Below are positions 25,614-38,497 of a DNA stretch of 64,000 nucleotides, one piece after another. Under the pieces are notes generated by a model that did not search any database, was not told where the DNA came from, and saw nothing but the letters and a program-made list of their open reading frames with translations. Location: positions 1,302,001 to 1,366,000 of the forward strand of contig NZ_CP109499.1 in the NCBI RefSeq assembly GCF_036231965.1, read 5' to 3'. Position 1 is the stretch's first letter; each line of letters begins with the position of its first letter. Both the position numbers and the translations under genes were made by a program. Source of the DNA: Streptomyces sp. NBC_01428 (GTDB taxonomy: Bacteria > Actinomycetota > Actinomycetes > Streptomycetales > Streptomycetaceae).

Positions 25614-27014
25614 TCAGGCAGGTTCGGGCTCGGCGATCGGCGTCGCGGTGGTGGGGTCGGGAGCTTCGGCGCCGAGCAGCGCGCGGAGTTCGTCGAGCAG
25701 CAGCCGCGGGTCGGCGGTGGCGGAGAGCGGCTCGTAGAGCCCGAGGGACAGGGCCCAGTGGGCCGGACCGGCGCGGACGCAGCAGCGCAGGAGGGGCTCG
25801 TCGCGCAGGCGGAGCGGTTGTCGGGCCGCGTCCCGTACGGCGGCCCGCAGGTGCTCGGGGCCGGCGTCCGGGTCGGTGGCGAGGTGCGTGGGCCGGACGG
25901 TCGCGGTGGGCAGGGTACGGGCCCGCCAGCGCCCCGCGGGGTCGGAGAACACGGTGCGCAGGACGGGGTGGCGGTGCTGGATCTCGTCGAAGGCGGCGGC
26001 GATCTCGGCGGGTGCGGGCAGTGGTCCCGGCAGCACCGTCTCGACGGTCACGTTGTGGTCGCCGGAGGAGCCGTGGCGTACCAGGTCGTAGAAGAGCCAG
26101 CGCTGTTCGAAGGGAGTGAGGGCGCGGGTCGCGGGCCCGTCGGCCGGTCCCGCACCGCCCGGTTCGCGGCGGCGGAAGGGGTGCCCGGGCAGCCGGATCC
26201 GCCTGCCGTCCCGTCCGAGGGTGGTGTCGACGTCGAAGCCGCGGCGCCACAGCTCCGCGAGCAGCCGGGCGTACGCGGTCCCGTCGGCCGTGTCGAGCCG
26301 GAGCGGGTCGGCGTGGCCGGTCTCGCCGGTCACCGACTCGCCCGTCGCGCACGGCGTGAGGGACCCGATGATCACCACGGGTGCGGTCGGTTGCTCCGGG
26401 TGGGCGGGGGTGCCCGTCGGGTTCTCCTGTACGCCGGCCGGAGGCGTCGCGTGCTCGGCGGCGGCGCGCAGCGCGGCGGACAGCGGGAGGTCACCGCGTG
26501 CCGCGGCGGCGGCCCAGGCGCCGGCTCCGTGGCCGTGCACCGCGTGCGGGGTGACGCCTCGGGCCAGCAGCCAGGCCACGGCGCCGTACTGGACGGCGGC
26601 GGCACGCGCCGCGGTGGCGTCCCCGCCGTCCCGGCAGGCGTCCTCGGCCCGGCGCAGCGCCTCGGCGGTCTCGGGCAGGTCGGGGACCGACGCGGGGGCC
26701 GGTGTTCCGTCGAGCACGAGGAGGGGTCCGGCACCGGGCTCGCGGACCGGAGGTGTGTGCGCGCCGTCCGACTCCCTGAGGAGGAGCGCGAGTTCGGCGG
26801 TGTCGGTGCCGATCACGGCGTCCCGGCAGGGGAAGCGTTCCCGGCCGGCGTGCAGGGCGCGGGCGATGTCGTCGGGAGCGGTGTCGGGCTCGCCCTCCAG
26901 CCGGTCGGCGAGCCTGTGCCGCAGGACGGCGAGGGCCTCGGGGTCACGGGCGGACAGGGCGAGGACGCGGGGCAGGTCCGCGAGGGTCGCGGGTCGGACC
27001 AGGGAGTCGGCCAT
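25614..27014 (-). CDS. Degenerate PKS acyltransferase plus truncated condensation domain
   Basis: 466 residues. It opens with a KS-to-AT linker (VLALSARDPEALAVLRHRLA). An AT-like segment follows: PHAVHGHGAGAWAAAAARGD aligns with the AT nucleophile elbow GHSxGE, but the serine is Gly163 and the acid is missing, so malonyl transfer should not be possible. Residues about 295-460 match the first lobe of an NRPS C domain (LTPFEQRWLFYDL, AFDEIQHRHPVLRTVF) but end where HHxxxDG would be; GLYEPLSATADP is in its place. It is in the same reading frame as the NRPS-PKS upstream, separated by one TGA. Probably structural rather than catalytic. Confidence 0.8.
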   Translation of the reverse strand: MADSLVRPATLADLPRVLALSARDPEALAVLRHRLADRLEGEPDTAPDDIARALHAGRERFPCRDAVIGTDTAELALLLRESDGAHTPPVREPGAGPLLVLDGTPAPASVPDLPETAEALRRAEDACRDGGDATAARAAAVQYGAVAWLLARGVTPHAVHGHGAGAWAAAAARGDLPLSAALRAAAEHATPPAGVQENPTGTPAHPEQPTAPVVIIGSLTPCATGESVTGETGHADPLRLDTADGTAYARLLAELWRRGFDVDTTLGRDGRRIRLPGHPFRRREPGGAGPADGPATRALTPFEQRWLFYDLVRHGSSGDHNVTVETVLPGPLPAPAEIAAAFDEIQHRHPVLRTVFSDPAGRWRARTLPTATVRPTHLATDPDAGPEHLRAAVRDAARQPLRLRDEPLLRCCVRAGPAHWALSLGLYEPLSATADPRLLLDELRALLGAEAPDPTTATPIAEPEPA

Positions 27015-27020
27015 GGCGGG

Positions 27021-31534
<4,514 letters not shown>

Positions 31535-31538
<4 letters not shown>

Positions 31539-31945
31539 GGGCGCTCCTCCCCCGCCACCGCGACGGACACCGCGCCGGCGGCCGGGACCGCCGACGACGG
31601 CTGCGGATCCGCTGTCACGCCCGCCGGCACGGCTGTGCCCGCGGTGAGGCCGGTTCCGGTGTCCGCGGTGCGCGGGAGCGGTCCGCGGGGGTCTGCGGCG
31701 AGCTCCTCGGCGAGGGCCCGCACGGTGGGGTTGCGGAACAGCACCCGCACCGAGATCCGGCGGTCCAGCGCGGTGCCGAGTTCCCTGACCACCTGAAGGG
31801 CGCCCAGCGAGTGGCCGCCCACCTGGAAGAAGTGGTCGTCGTCGGTGAATTCGTCGTGCCCGAGCGCCTCGGTCCAGGCGCGGCGCACCAGCACCGCGGT
31901 CCCTGTGGGGTCACCGGTGCCGCGTGTCGCGGATTCGGTCGCCAT
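31535..31945 (-). CDS. Free-standing peptidyl carrier protein
   Basis: 136 residues from the ATG at 31945. The carrier fold spans about residues 15-90 with the phosphopantetheine serine in FFQVGGHSLGALQVV. A 45-residue Thr/Ala/Pro-rich tail follows and may act as a docking segment to the NRPS-PKS, whose start it overlaps (GTGA). It can serve the threonine-type free A domain or the KS of the same operon. Confidence 0.9.
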
Positions 31946-32022
31946 GGCGGCAGTCGTGTCCTTCCGTCGTTCGTCCTGACAGTGGTCGGCCGTGCCTCGT
32001 GGGCGGCGGTGCCGGGCCGCTC

Positions 32023-32871
32023 TCAGGCGGGTGTCTGCTCGTCGGGCACGAACGCCCGGTAGGTGTCGTCCACGGAGTCCCACAGCCGGGGGAACAGGCT
32101 GCGTTCGGCCATGGCGCGTACGCCCGAGGTGGACTGGCCGCGCAGGCTCTTGGGCAGACCGTCGCGGGTGTCCTCCGCCGCGGCCGTTCCGGCCTCGGGA
32201 TGACCGCCGAGCTGGGACCACACCAGTCGCAGGTGGTGGTGTTTCCAGGCGGCGACGGCTCCGTCGAGCCGTAGGAGTGCCTGGCGGACGAGGGCGAGGT
32301 CGGGTGACCTGTCCGCGCGGTCCGGGGCGGCGCCGCGGCCCTGGGCGACGACGAGTTGTCTGAGGTCGAGGTCTTCGCGCGCCACGGCGGCCTCGGTCTC
32401 CTGCCACAGCGCGGTGGCCGCGCGGCGCAGGTTGCGGGCGCCGGGCGAGTCGAGCCCGGTGGTGTTCTCCGGGAACGTCTCGCGCATCGTCAACAGGCTC
32501 TCCTGCGGCAGGAATTCCAGCAGGACACGGACGGCCTGGACCGCGACCTCCCCCAACGCGCTCGCCCGCTCCAGGAGTTGTGCGGCGAGGAGATAGTCGC
32601 GGTCGCGCAGCAGGCCGGCCGCGCGGCGCATCTCGAAGTGCATGTCGCACCAGGCGTACTCGGTGATCAGGTGCACGGTCTGGAACAGCCGTTGGTCCGG
32701 GTGGACGAGCGTGTCCTCGGGCAGCAGGGCCGACAGGGCGGTGGTGAGCCGGGTGTCCTGTTCGTAGTTGCTGCCCCGGTCGTACTCGTAGACGAAGAGC
32801 CGGTTGCTCTCGTCGGGGTTCATCACCCGGCGGGCCGTTCCGGGCCGCCCGGTCTGGGCTCGCTTGCTCAT
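32023..32871 (-). CDS. Tryptophan 2,3-dioxygenase-superfamily haem protein (short form)
   Basis: 282 residues. It aligns with bacterial TDO: YEQDTRLTTALSALL at the start; RLFQTVHLITEYAWCDMHFE around the distal His, which is kept; GLDSPGARNLRRA where TDO has GFQSxQYR, keeping the substrate-carboxylate Arg; and AWKHHHLRLVWSQLGG with the proximal haem-ligand His. Members of this superfamily open the indole ring (TDO), hydroxylate tyrosine or 3-methyltyrosine-type substrates (LmbB2, SfmD) or make oxindoles (MarE). The TDO GTGGSSG loop near the C-terminus is altered to STSGVRA. Encoded 63 bases after the longer homologue, so a hetero-oligomer is possible. Confidence 0.75.
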   Translation of the reverse strand: MSKRAQTGRPGTARRVMNPDESNRLFVYEYDRGSNYEQDTRLTTALSALLPEDTLVHPDQRLFQTVHLITEYAWCDMHFEMRRAAGLLRDRDYLLAAQLLERASALGEVAVQAVRVLLEFLPQESLLTMRETFPENTTGLDSPGARNLRRAATALWQETEAAVAREDLDLRQLVVAQGRGAAPDRADRSPDLALVRQALLRLDGAVAAWKHHHLRLVWSQLGGHPEAGTAAAEDTRDGLPKSLRGQSTSGVRAMAERSLFPRLWDSVDDTYRAFVPDEQTPA

Positions 32872-32934
32872 CGTGGTGGACGCCTCCGGGCGCGGGGTCG
32901 GTGCGTGGGCGGGCGGGGAGCGGGTCGTCGACGG

Positions 32935-34299
32935 TCAGCCGACGAGGGCGCCCTGACGGTCGGGGGCGGGGAACAGCCGGTTCTCCAGGACCGCGGCGAG
33001 GTAGGGGACGCCCTGGGTGTAGCCGGTGCCTGAGCGTTCGCCGATCATGCGGACGGCCAGGCGGTAGTGGGTCTGCTTCCACCGCTGGTGGACGCCTTCG
33101 AGCCGGTCGGCGGCGGCCTGGAGAACGGCGGCCTCCTGGGCGGGCAGCCGTCGTTCGGCGATCAGGTCGTGCCAGGTCCCCTGGACGGTGGGCCGGCCGT
33201 TCACGACGCGTTCGCGGACGGCGGGCACGGAGGTGTAGGCGGCGGAGGCGAGCCGGGCGAGGCTGGGGGTCGAGCACAGGGACTCGAAGGTCTTGTAGCC
33301 GGCGGACTGGATGGCGCTGGCGCCCTCGGTGAAGTCCCGGAAGACCCGGAAGGCCTCGGGCCGCATGGTCGCCAGCAGGGAGAACAGGGGCAGCGACTCC
33401 TTGAGGACGGCGGCCACCGCGTCGACGAGGTCGGCCGCTTCCCCCGGCCGGTTCTCGTCGAGCCGCCGGACCGCCGCGGCGAGGGCCGCCGCCATGAAGG
33501 TGAACGTGGTCTCGAACGACTGGAGTGTCCGCAGGAACAGGTACTCGTCGTGCAGCACGTACACCGGCTGGACGCTCGCCGACAGCAGCAGGGACTGGGC
33601 CGGGGAGGCCGCTCGCAGGACGTCGGCGGCGAGTCGCCCGCCGGGCGTGCGCCCCGGGACGGCGGCCGCGGCGGCCGCGTCCACGATCCCCTCGGGCAGC
33701 GCGCGCAGCGCGGCCGGTTCCATCACGCGCACGGCCAACCGGACGCGCTTCGCGACCAGTCGGGACTCGGGCGGCATGCCGTGCGGGTCGTCGGGGGTGT
33801 CGGTCAGCGCCCGCTGTTCGAAGCGGACCAGGTCGGCGAGCAGGAGCAGCAGGACCTCGTCGCGTGCCCTGCGGGCCGCGCGCCAGTCGGTCGTGGCGGG
33901 CCGGGTCAGCAGGGAGAGCGCGGTGTAGCTGGGGTAGTCGTAACGGCCGTCGTACTTGTCCAGGACGACGTCGAGGAACCCGCGCAGGAACGCCGTTCCG
34001 TCCTGCGGACGGATGCCGTCCCGTGTCTCCGTGCCGTCCTTTCGAACGCTGCCGGGCGCGGACTCGGGAGGGCCGGGCAGCGCCGCGCGGATCTCGTCGA
34101 GCCGGGTGAGCAGGTCGTCGGTCAGGAAGTGCTTGCCCACGGACCGCAGGTGCGTGAGGAGCATGTCGTAGGGGAACGCGGCCGGTTCGGCGGCCTCCGC
34201 CCAGGTCCCGAGGTGGTTCAGGACGGTGGCGACGCCGGGAGACGCGACAGGGGACGCGGTCGGGGCGAGGGCCGCCGGGGCGGATTCGACGGAACTCAT
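32935..34299 (-). CDS. Tryptophan 2,3-dioxygenase-superfamily haem protein (long form), first gene of the operon
   Basis: 454 residues from the ATG at 34299; a GTG at 34311 is possible. The C-terminal half matches TDO: VLHDEYLFLRTLQSFETTF, FRDFTEGASAIQSAGYKTFE and RWKQTHYRLAVRMIGERSGTG followed by TQGVPYL. The proximal haem His (QTHYR) and the GTG loop Thr are kept, but the distal His becomes Leu (RTLQ) and the carboxylate-binding Arg becomes Lys (GYKTF). The N-terminal 150 residues are extra. The changed pocket argues against plain tryptophan cleavage. First gene of the biosynthetic operon. Confidence 0.75.
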   Translation of the reverse strand: MSSVESAPAALAPTASPVASPGVATVLNHLGTWAEAAEPAAFPYDMLLTHLRSVGKHFLTDDLLTRLDEIRAALPGPPESAPGSVRKDGTETRDGIRPQDGTAFLRGFLDVVLDKYDGRYDYPSYTALSLLTRPATTDWRAARRARDEVLLLLLADLVRFEQRALTDTPDDPHGMPPESRLVAKRVRLAVRVMEPAALRALPEGIVDAAAAAAVPGRTPGGRLAADVLRAASPAQSLLLSASVQPVYVLHDEYLFLRTLQSFETTFTFMAAALAAAVRRLDENRPGEAADLVDAVAAVLKESLPLFSLLATMRPEAFRVFRDFTEGASAIQSAGYKTFESLCSTPSLARLASAAYTSVPAVRERVVNGRPTVQGTWHDLIAERRLPAQEAAVLQAAADRLEGVHQRWKQTHYRLAVRMIGERSGTGYTQGVPYLAAVLENRLFPAPDRQGALVG

Positions 34300-34387
34300 C
34301 GGGAAATCCACAACGCTGTTATCGAGGGTGCGTTCATCACTCGGTGCCGGGGAATTCGGTCGAACATGGAAGGAAGTCCTCATCTCG

Positions 34388-34430
34388 GTGACGACAGACG
34401 ATCGGGTCTGCGTGACGACTGACGATCGGG
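34388..34430. promoter_or_regulatory. Two 19-bp direct repeats upstream of the biosynthetic operon
   Basis: GTGACGACAGACGATCGGG (34388-34406) recurs as GTGACGACTGACGATCGGG (34412-34430), 18 of 19 identical, start to start 24 bases. The pair lies 89-131 bases upstream of the first operon gene, in the 411-base divergent intergenic region (34300-34710). Spacing near two helical turns suits a dimeric or tandem-binding activator, such as one of the cluster-edge LuxR proteins (inference). Confidence 0.5.
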
Positions 34431-34710
34431 CGTCCACGAGGAATTCACCTGGCCCTGGAACCGACCGCAATCACTTTCCGAGAGAGATCCTGCGCCGTAT
34501 GCCGAGAACTCCCAAGTCACCGGTATCCGGTCACGTCCACCCGGTCACGGCGCCCCGTTCCCGCCTGCGCGGTCCCGGGATTCCGTGACGTGACACGGAG
34601 TCGGATCCGTGCGCTGTCGAGGCGAATTCCCTTCGACTCGTGGCACCCTTCCCGGGTTTGTTCTCGCGTGCCGGAAGACACCGCCCCAACCCCTCTGGGA
34701 CGATGGGGCC

Positions 34711-35382
34711 ATGGACAGGATCAGCAACAGCGAGATTCTCGCGGCGATCGCCGCCGAATTGCCCGACTGGCGCAAACTGGCCCAGCCGCTCGCCGCCCGC
34801 TATCGCACGGGGGACGCCGTTTCGGGAGCCGCTTTCGTCGCGGCGGTCACGCAGGCCTCGGTCGCCGCCGGACACGGCGTACCGGAGATCAGGCTGGCTC
34901 CCGGGGTGGTCGACATCGGCCTCTACGGCGTCGACGCGGCGGGAGCCCGGTGGGTCACGCCCAAGGATCTCGAACTCGCCCGTGTCATCACGGGACTTGC
35001 CCGCGAGCACGGGCTGGGGGCCGCCCCGGACGAGGTGACCCAGGTGGAGATCGCCCTCGACACCGCGGACGACACGGTGGCCGGCCCCTTCTGGGCCGCA
35101 CTGCTCACCGGGGACGCGGGCAACACGGTGCACGACTCCGCCTTCGACCCGACGAACCGCGTCCCCTCCGTGTGGTTCCAGCGGACCGACCCGCACGAAA
35201 CACCGCGTCAGCGCTGGCACATGGACCTGTGGCTGGCTCCCGAGTCGGCGCGGTCCCGCATCCGGGCCGCCGTCGCCGCCGGGGGCACCGTGGTCGACGA
35301 CTCCGGCTCCCCGTCGTACACCGTGCTGGCCGACCCGGAGGGAAACAGGGTGTGTGTCTGCACGGCGGTCGGCCGCGACTGA
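34711..35382 (+). CDS. Pterin-4a-carbinolamine dehydratase-like domain fused to VOC domain
   Basis: 223 residues from the ATG at 34711. Residues about 1-100 look like a PCD/DCoH fold (LPDWRKLAQPLAARYRTGD ... FVAAVTQASVAAGHGVPEI ... VTPKDLELARVITGLA). Residues about 105-220 are a glyoxalase/VOC-type half with GPFWAALLTGD and YTVLADPEGNRVCVC. PCD normally dehydrates 4a-hydroxytetrahydropterin using a GHHP-type His cluster; here only GHGVPEI remains, so dehydratase activity is uncertain. Divergent from the biosynthetic operon and may share its promoter region. Confidence 0.75.
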   Translation: MDRISNSEILAAIAAELPDWRKLAQPLAARYRTGDAVSGAAFVAAVTQASVAAGHGVPEIRLAPGVVDIGLYGVDAAGARWVTPKDLELARVITGLAREHGLGAAPDEVTQVEIALDTADDTVAGPFWAALLTGDAGNTVHDSAFDPTNRVPSVWFQRTDPHETPRQRWHMDLWLAPESARSRIRAAVAAGGTVVDDSGSPSYTVLADPEGNRVCVCTAVGRD

Positions 35383-35399
35383 CCTCAAGGCCTCATGAA

Positions 35400-35426
35400 G
35401 CCAAGACGCCAAGACGCCAAGGCGCC
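35400..35426. repeat. Three tandem 9-bp repeats
   Basis: GCCAAGACG, GCCAAGACG and GCCAAGGCG follow each other just after the PCD-VOC stop, flanked by further imperfect echoes of GACCTCATGGC (35381-35440). Low-complexity spacer with no evident role. Confidence 0.6.
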
Positions 35427-35526
35427 ATGACCTCATGGCCTCTCGATCCGGTGACCTCGTGATTCCGTGGGCTCCGCGAGGTGAACACCGGCCATGCGCA
35501 CGGCCGTTGGTCGGAGGACATGGGCT

Positions 35527-36261
35527 TCAGCAGAGCCTCGACGTCTCGGTGACCGCGTACGCCTCCAGACCGGGGGTCGCGAGCAGGTCCGCCACACAGG
35601 CGGCGGAGCCTCCGACATAGGTGCTCACGAGGTCCACGTCCCCGCCCACGCACCAGGCCCGGTCCTCGGGCCACCACAGGTCGGGGATCTCGGGCACCCC
35701 GTCGTCCGACCCGCGCTGCGGCGAGTCGGCGTCCGCGAGGGAGCCGGAGAGCAGGATCTCGTCGCGTCCGGGCGTACGAAAGACGGGGACGCCGTCCCAG
35801 TCGTAGTGGCCGTAGCCCTCCCAGAGTCCGTACCAGCACCGGTCGGGCGTGCCGGTGTGCCGGGCCAGCACGCCGGCCAGTGTGCGGGCCACGTCAGCGG
35901 GCACGGGACCCTCCTGCGGGTGCTCGTCCCACACCCCGGGGACCGCGGGTGTGTCGTCGTTGCGGTGGACGAGTCGGTCCTCGTCCCGCACACCGATCAG
36001 GGCGTGCCAGGCCGTCGTCGCGGACACCGGCCGGCCGTACACCGGGGCCACCCGGTCCCAGCGCACCGGTTCCGTGCCGAGACGGGCCGGGTGGAGGATG
36101 CGCGCGTACGCCTCGAAGCCGGGTGCGCTCACTCCCGCGACCGTGCCGAACCCGCCCGCGCCGGACGGCCGTTGCTCCAGCCAGCGGGCGGGCGCGAGGT
36201 CGTTGCGCTCGACACGGAGGGTGCCGTAGACGGACGGGGGCGAAGAGCGGTGGACGTCCAT
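35527..36261 (-). CDS. Hypothetical protein
   Basis: 244 residues from the ATG at 36261. No membrane or secretion signal. Trp/Tyr-rich motifs are seen (RCWYGLWEGYGHYDWDG, PDLWWPEDRAWCVGGDVD), with DLVSTYVGGSAACVADLL near the end. It looks like a conserved actinobacterial cytosolic protein but I do not recognise a named family. Convergent with the PCD-VOC gene. Confidence 0.6.
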   Translation of the reverse strand: MDVHRSSPPSVYGTLRVERNDLAPARWLEQRPSGAGGFGTVAGVSAPGFEAYARILHPARLGTEPVRWDRVAPVYGRPVSATTAWHALIGVRDEDRLVHRNDDTPAVPGVWDEHPQEGPVPADVARTLAGVLARHTGTPDRCWYGLWEGYGHYDWDGVPVFRTPGRDEILLSGSLADADSPQRGSDDGVPEIPDLWWPEDRAWCVGGDVDLVSTYVGGSAACVADLLATPGLEAYAVTETSRLC

Positions 36262-36427
36262 GGGTGCAGTGTGACCTGCGTCCGGTCGCCCGCGCACCTG
36301 GTGAGGCCCCGGCCGGGCCGCGGGGCGCGGGCCCGCACGGACGTTCCACCGGTCGGCCCAGGGGCCTGTGGCGCTCCCGCCCCGTCGGCGGAACAGAATG
36401 GCTCATCACCCAACGAAGGAGTGTCCG

Positions 36428-36757
36428 ATGATCTTTATCACCGCCCGGTTCAGTGTCCGCCCGGAGTACGCCGACCGCTGGCCGGAGATCACCGCCGACT
36501 TCACCGCCGCCACCCGCGCCGAACCCGGCTGCCTGTCCTTCGACTGGTCCCGCAGCGTGGAGGACCCGACGGAGTACGTCCTGGTCGAGGCCTTCCGTGA
36601 CGACGACGCCGGGGCGGCCCACGTCCAGTCGGCCCACTTCAAGGCGGCCCAGCAGACACTCCCGCCCCATCTGTCGGCGACGCCGCGCATCGTGAACATG
36701 AAGCTCCCCCAGGACGACTGGTCGCTCCTCGGGGAGATGGCCGTCGAGGGCGACTAG
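36428..36757 (+). CDS. Antibiotic biosynthesis monooxygenase (ABM)-fold protein
   Basis: 109 residues from the ATG at 36428, with AGGAG upstream. Dimeric alpha-beta barrel signature: MIFITARFSVRPEYADRWPE, EPGCLSFDWSRSVEDPTEYV and QSAHFKAAQQTLPPHL. Resembles YgiN-type putative quinol monooxygenases. A single gene with no biosynthetic neighbours, so it is probably a small stress- or quinone-related enzyme. Confidence 0.85.
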   Translation: MIFITARFSVRPEYADRWPEITADFTAATRAEPGCLSFDWSRSVEDPTEYVLVEAFRDDDAGAAHVQSAHFKAAQQTLPPHLSATPRIVNMKLPQDDWSLLGEMAVEGD

Positions 36758-36889
36758 CGACGTGTCGGCCAGGTCCGAGCGCCCGAAGCCGCCCGGTCCG
36801 TCGCGGAGTTCGGGGGGCCGGGAGACGGTCCCCCGCTCCGCCGCCGGAGGGCGTTGCCTTCCGCCTCCGCCCCACGTACCGTGTAGCAG

Positions 36890-37309
36890 ATGAAAACCGA
36901 TAGTGACCCTTACATCTTGGATGCCGGGACGCCCTCCGTGGAGACCTACCGCAGGCTGCGCACCGGGTCCGGCCTGAGCGGCAAGCCCGTCGAAGCCGCA
37001 CAGGCGGGACTGCCGAACACCTGGCACGCCGTGTCCGTCCTCCATGACGGCGAGCCGGTCGGCATGGGGCGGGTCATCGGCGACGGCGGCTGCTTCTTCC
37101 AGGTCGTCGACATCTGCGTCCTGCCCGACCACCAGGGGCGCGGGCTGGGCAGGCGGATCATGAAGGCGCTCGTCGACGAGCTGGAGCGGCGCGCCCCGGA
37201 CGGCGCGTGCGTGTCCCTGATCGCCGACGGCGACGCCCGGTTCCTGTACGAGAAGTTCGGGTTCACGCCCACGGCACCCGCGTCCATCGGGATGCACCGG
37301 ACCGTCTGA
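36890..37309 (+). CDS. GNAT N-acetyltransferase
   Basis: 139 residues. Compact GNAT with motif A VVDICVLPDHQGRGLGRRIM and C-terminal DARFLYEKFGFTPTAPAS. Fits the group annotated as general GCN5-type acetyltransferases of unknown substrate. Confidence 0.85.
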   Translation: MKTDSDPYILDAGTPSVETYRRLRTGSGLSGKPVEAAQAGLPNTWHAVSVLHDGEPVGMGRVIGDGGCFFQVVDICVLPDHQGRGLGRRIMKALVDELERRAPDGACVSLIADGDARFLYEKFGFTPTAPASIGMHRTV

Positions 37310-37377
37310 GAACGACCGTCGCCCCCACCCGCGGACACCCCACCGCTCCCGCCCCGGATCGGACGGGCCGCCGGCGG

Positions 37378-37761
37378 TCAGCCGGCGAAGTCCTGGACGG
37401 GCTGGGAGAAGTCCGAGCCGAGCTGCGACATCAGGTTCCCGAACTCCTTCTCGCTGATCGCGTCGCGCAGCGTCACGAGGACCGCGCGGACACCGCTGTC
37501 GGCCTCGCTCTTCTTGAGCATGTTGCGCTCGGCGACCCGCCGCACGGTCTCGGCGTAGCTGAAGGCCTCGATGGCCGAGGTGGCTCCACGGCGGACGGAC
37601 TCCGCGAGGCCTTCCGGCAGTTCCCGCTCCAGGGCCCGGTCCTCACCCCCGCTCAGCCGGTGGGCGAGCGTCTCCAGCGTGGCGCGCGTCAGATCGGCCG
37701 ACTCCTGCCGTGACAGTCCTGTGCGCTCCGACACCGCTTGGACGAATTCCCTCTCCTCCAC
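37378..37761 (-). CDS. DUF2267 protein
   Basis: 127 residues from the GTG at 37761. Helical protein with the DUF2267 pattern: FVQAVSERTGLSRQESADLT, LPEGLAESV, and VLVTLRDAISEKEFGNLMSQ, ending near LPEGLAESV-like repeat geometry of DxxSQLGSDF. Function unknown; often found with stress proteins in actinobacteria. Confidence 0.75.
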   Translation of the reverse strand: MEEREFVQAVSERTGLSRQESADLTRATLETLAHRLSGGEDRALERELPEGLAESVRRGATSAIEAFSYAETVRRVAERNMLKKSEADSGVRAVLVTLRDAISEKEFGNLMSQLGSDFSQPVQDFAG

Positions 37762-37970
37762 GCGCTGTCTCCTTCTTCCGCGCCGGTGGTCCGGCGGCTC
37801 GGCAGTCTGGCGGGGTGGTGTCCCGGAGCCCTGACGGTCTCGCGGGCCCACGGCCCTGGATCCACCCTGACACGCGACCGCCGGGCCCGCGCGGGCAGGC
37901 CGCGGCCGTCTCACCCCGCGCCGGTGACCGCGCCGCCGCACTCGGGCGCGCGCACCGTCGGCCGCGCAGG

Positions 37971-38426
37971 TCACCGGACCCCGAGCTGGGCGAGGAGATG
38001 CAGCAGGTCGGAGTTCACCCAGTACTCGGCGTACCTGCCGTCGCGGGTGCGCAGGGTGTCCGTACCGGTGAAGGCGACCGCTGTTCCCGGCGCCGCCTCG
38101 GCGCCCGGGAAACCGCCCGCGTAGGTGCCGCCGGCGGTCCAGCGGACGGAGGTGAAGGCGCCGTCCACGAGGGGTTCGACGTCGATCGCGAAGCGCAGGT
38201 CGGGGAATGCCGCGCGGGTCTGCCCGATCCAGGCCGCGAGGCCCTCGGCACCTCGGACGGCGCTGCCGTCACCGCCGTCGAGCAGGGCCGCGTGGAGACG
38301 GAAGTCGGGTGTGACGGCCTCCGGCGCCAGGGCGAGATCGCCGTTCCACAGGCGCAGCCACACGTCCAGCAGGGCGAGGGCATCGGCGCGGCTCGAAGTG
38401 GCGTCCGGGGCAGGGGTGTTGGTCAT
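37971..38426 (-). CDS. SnoaL-like/ester cyclase-type polyketide cyclase fold protein
   Basis: 151 residues. NTF2-like fold: LLDVWLRLWNGDLALAPEAV, then FRLHAALLDG, IGQTRAAFPDLRFAIDVEP and VRWTAGGTYAGGF. Proteins of this group are SnoaL-like; most are not true cyclases and act on unknown small molecules. On the same strand upstream of the DUF2267 gene and downstream of an oxidoreductase gene, possibly co-transcribed with the latter (72-base gap). Confidence 0.8.
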   Translation of the reverse strand: MTNTPAPDATSSRADALALLDVWLRLWNGDLALAPEAVTPDFRLHAALLDGGDGSAVRGAEGLAAWIGQTRAAFPDLRFAIDVEPLVDGAFTSVRWTAGGTYAGGFPGAEAAPGTAVAFTGTDTLRTRDGRYAEYWVNSDLLHLLAQLGVR

Positions 38427-38497
38427 GGCGGGTCCTCACGTTCTCCGGTCGGGGGTGCGGCGACGGATTCGGGCCTCGGGCTTGCGAGGCCGTGGGT

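Noticed and set aside
34388..34430. Possible start of a CRISPR array
   Set aside because: Only two copies separated by 5 bases, with no spacers or cas genes.
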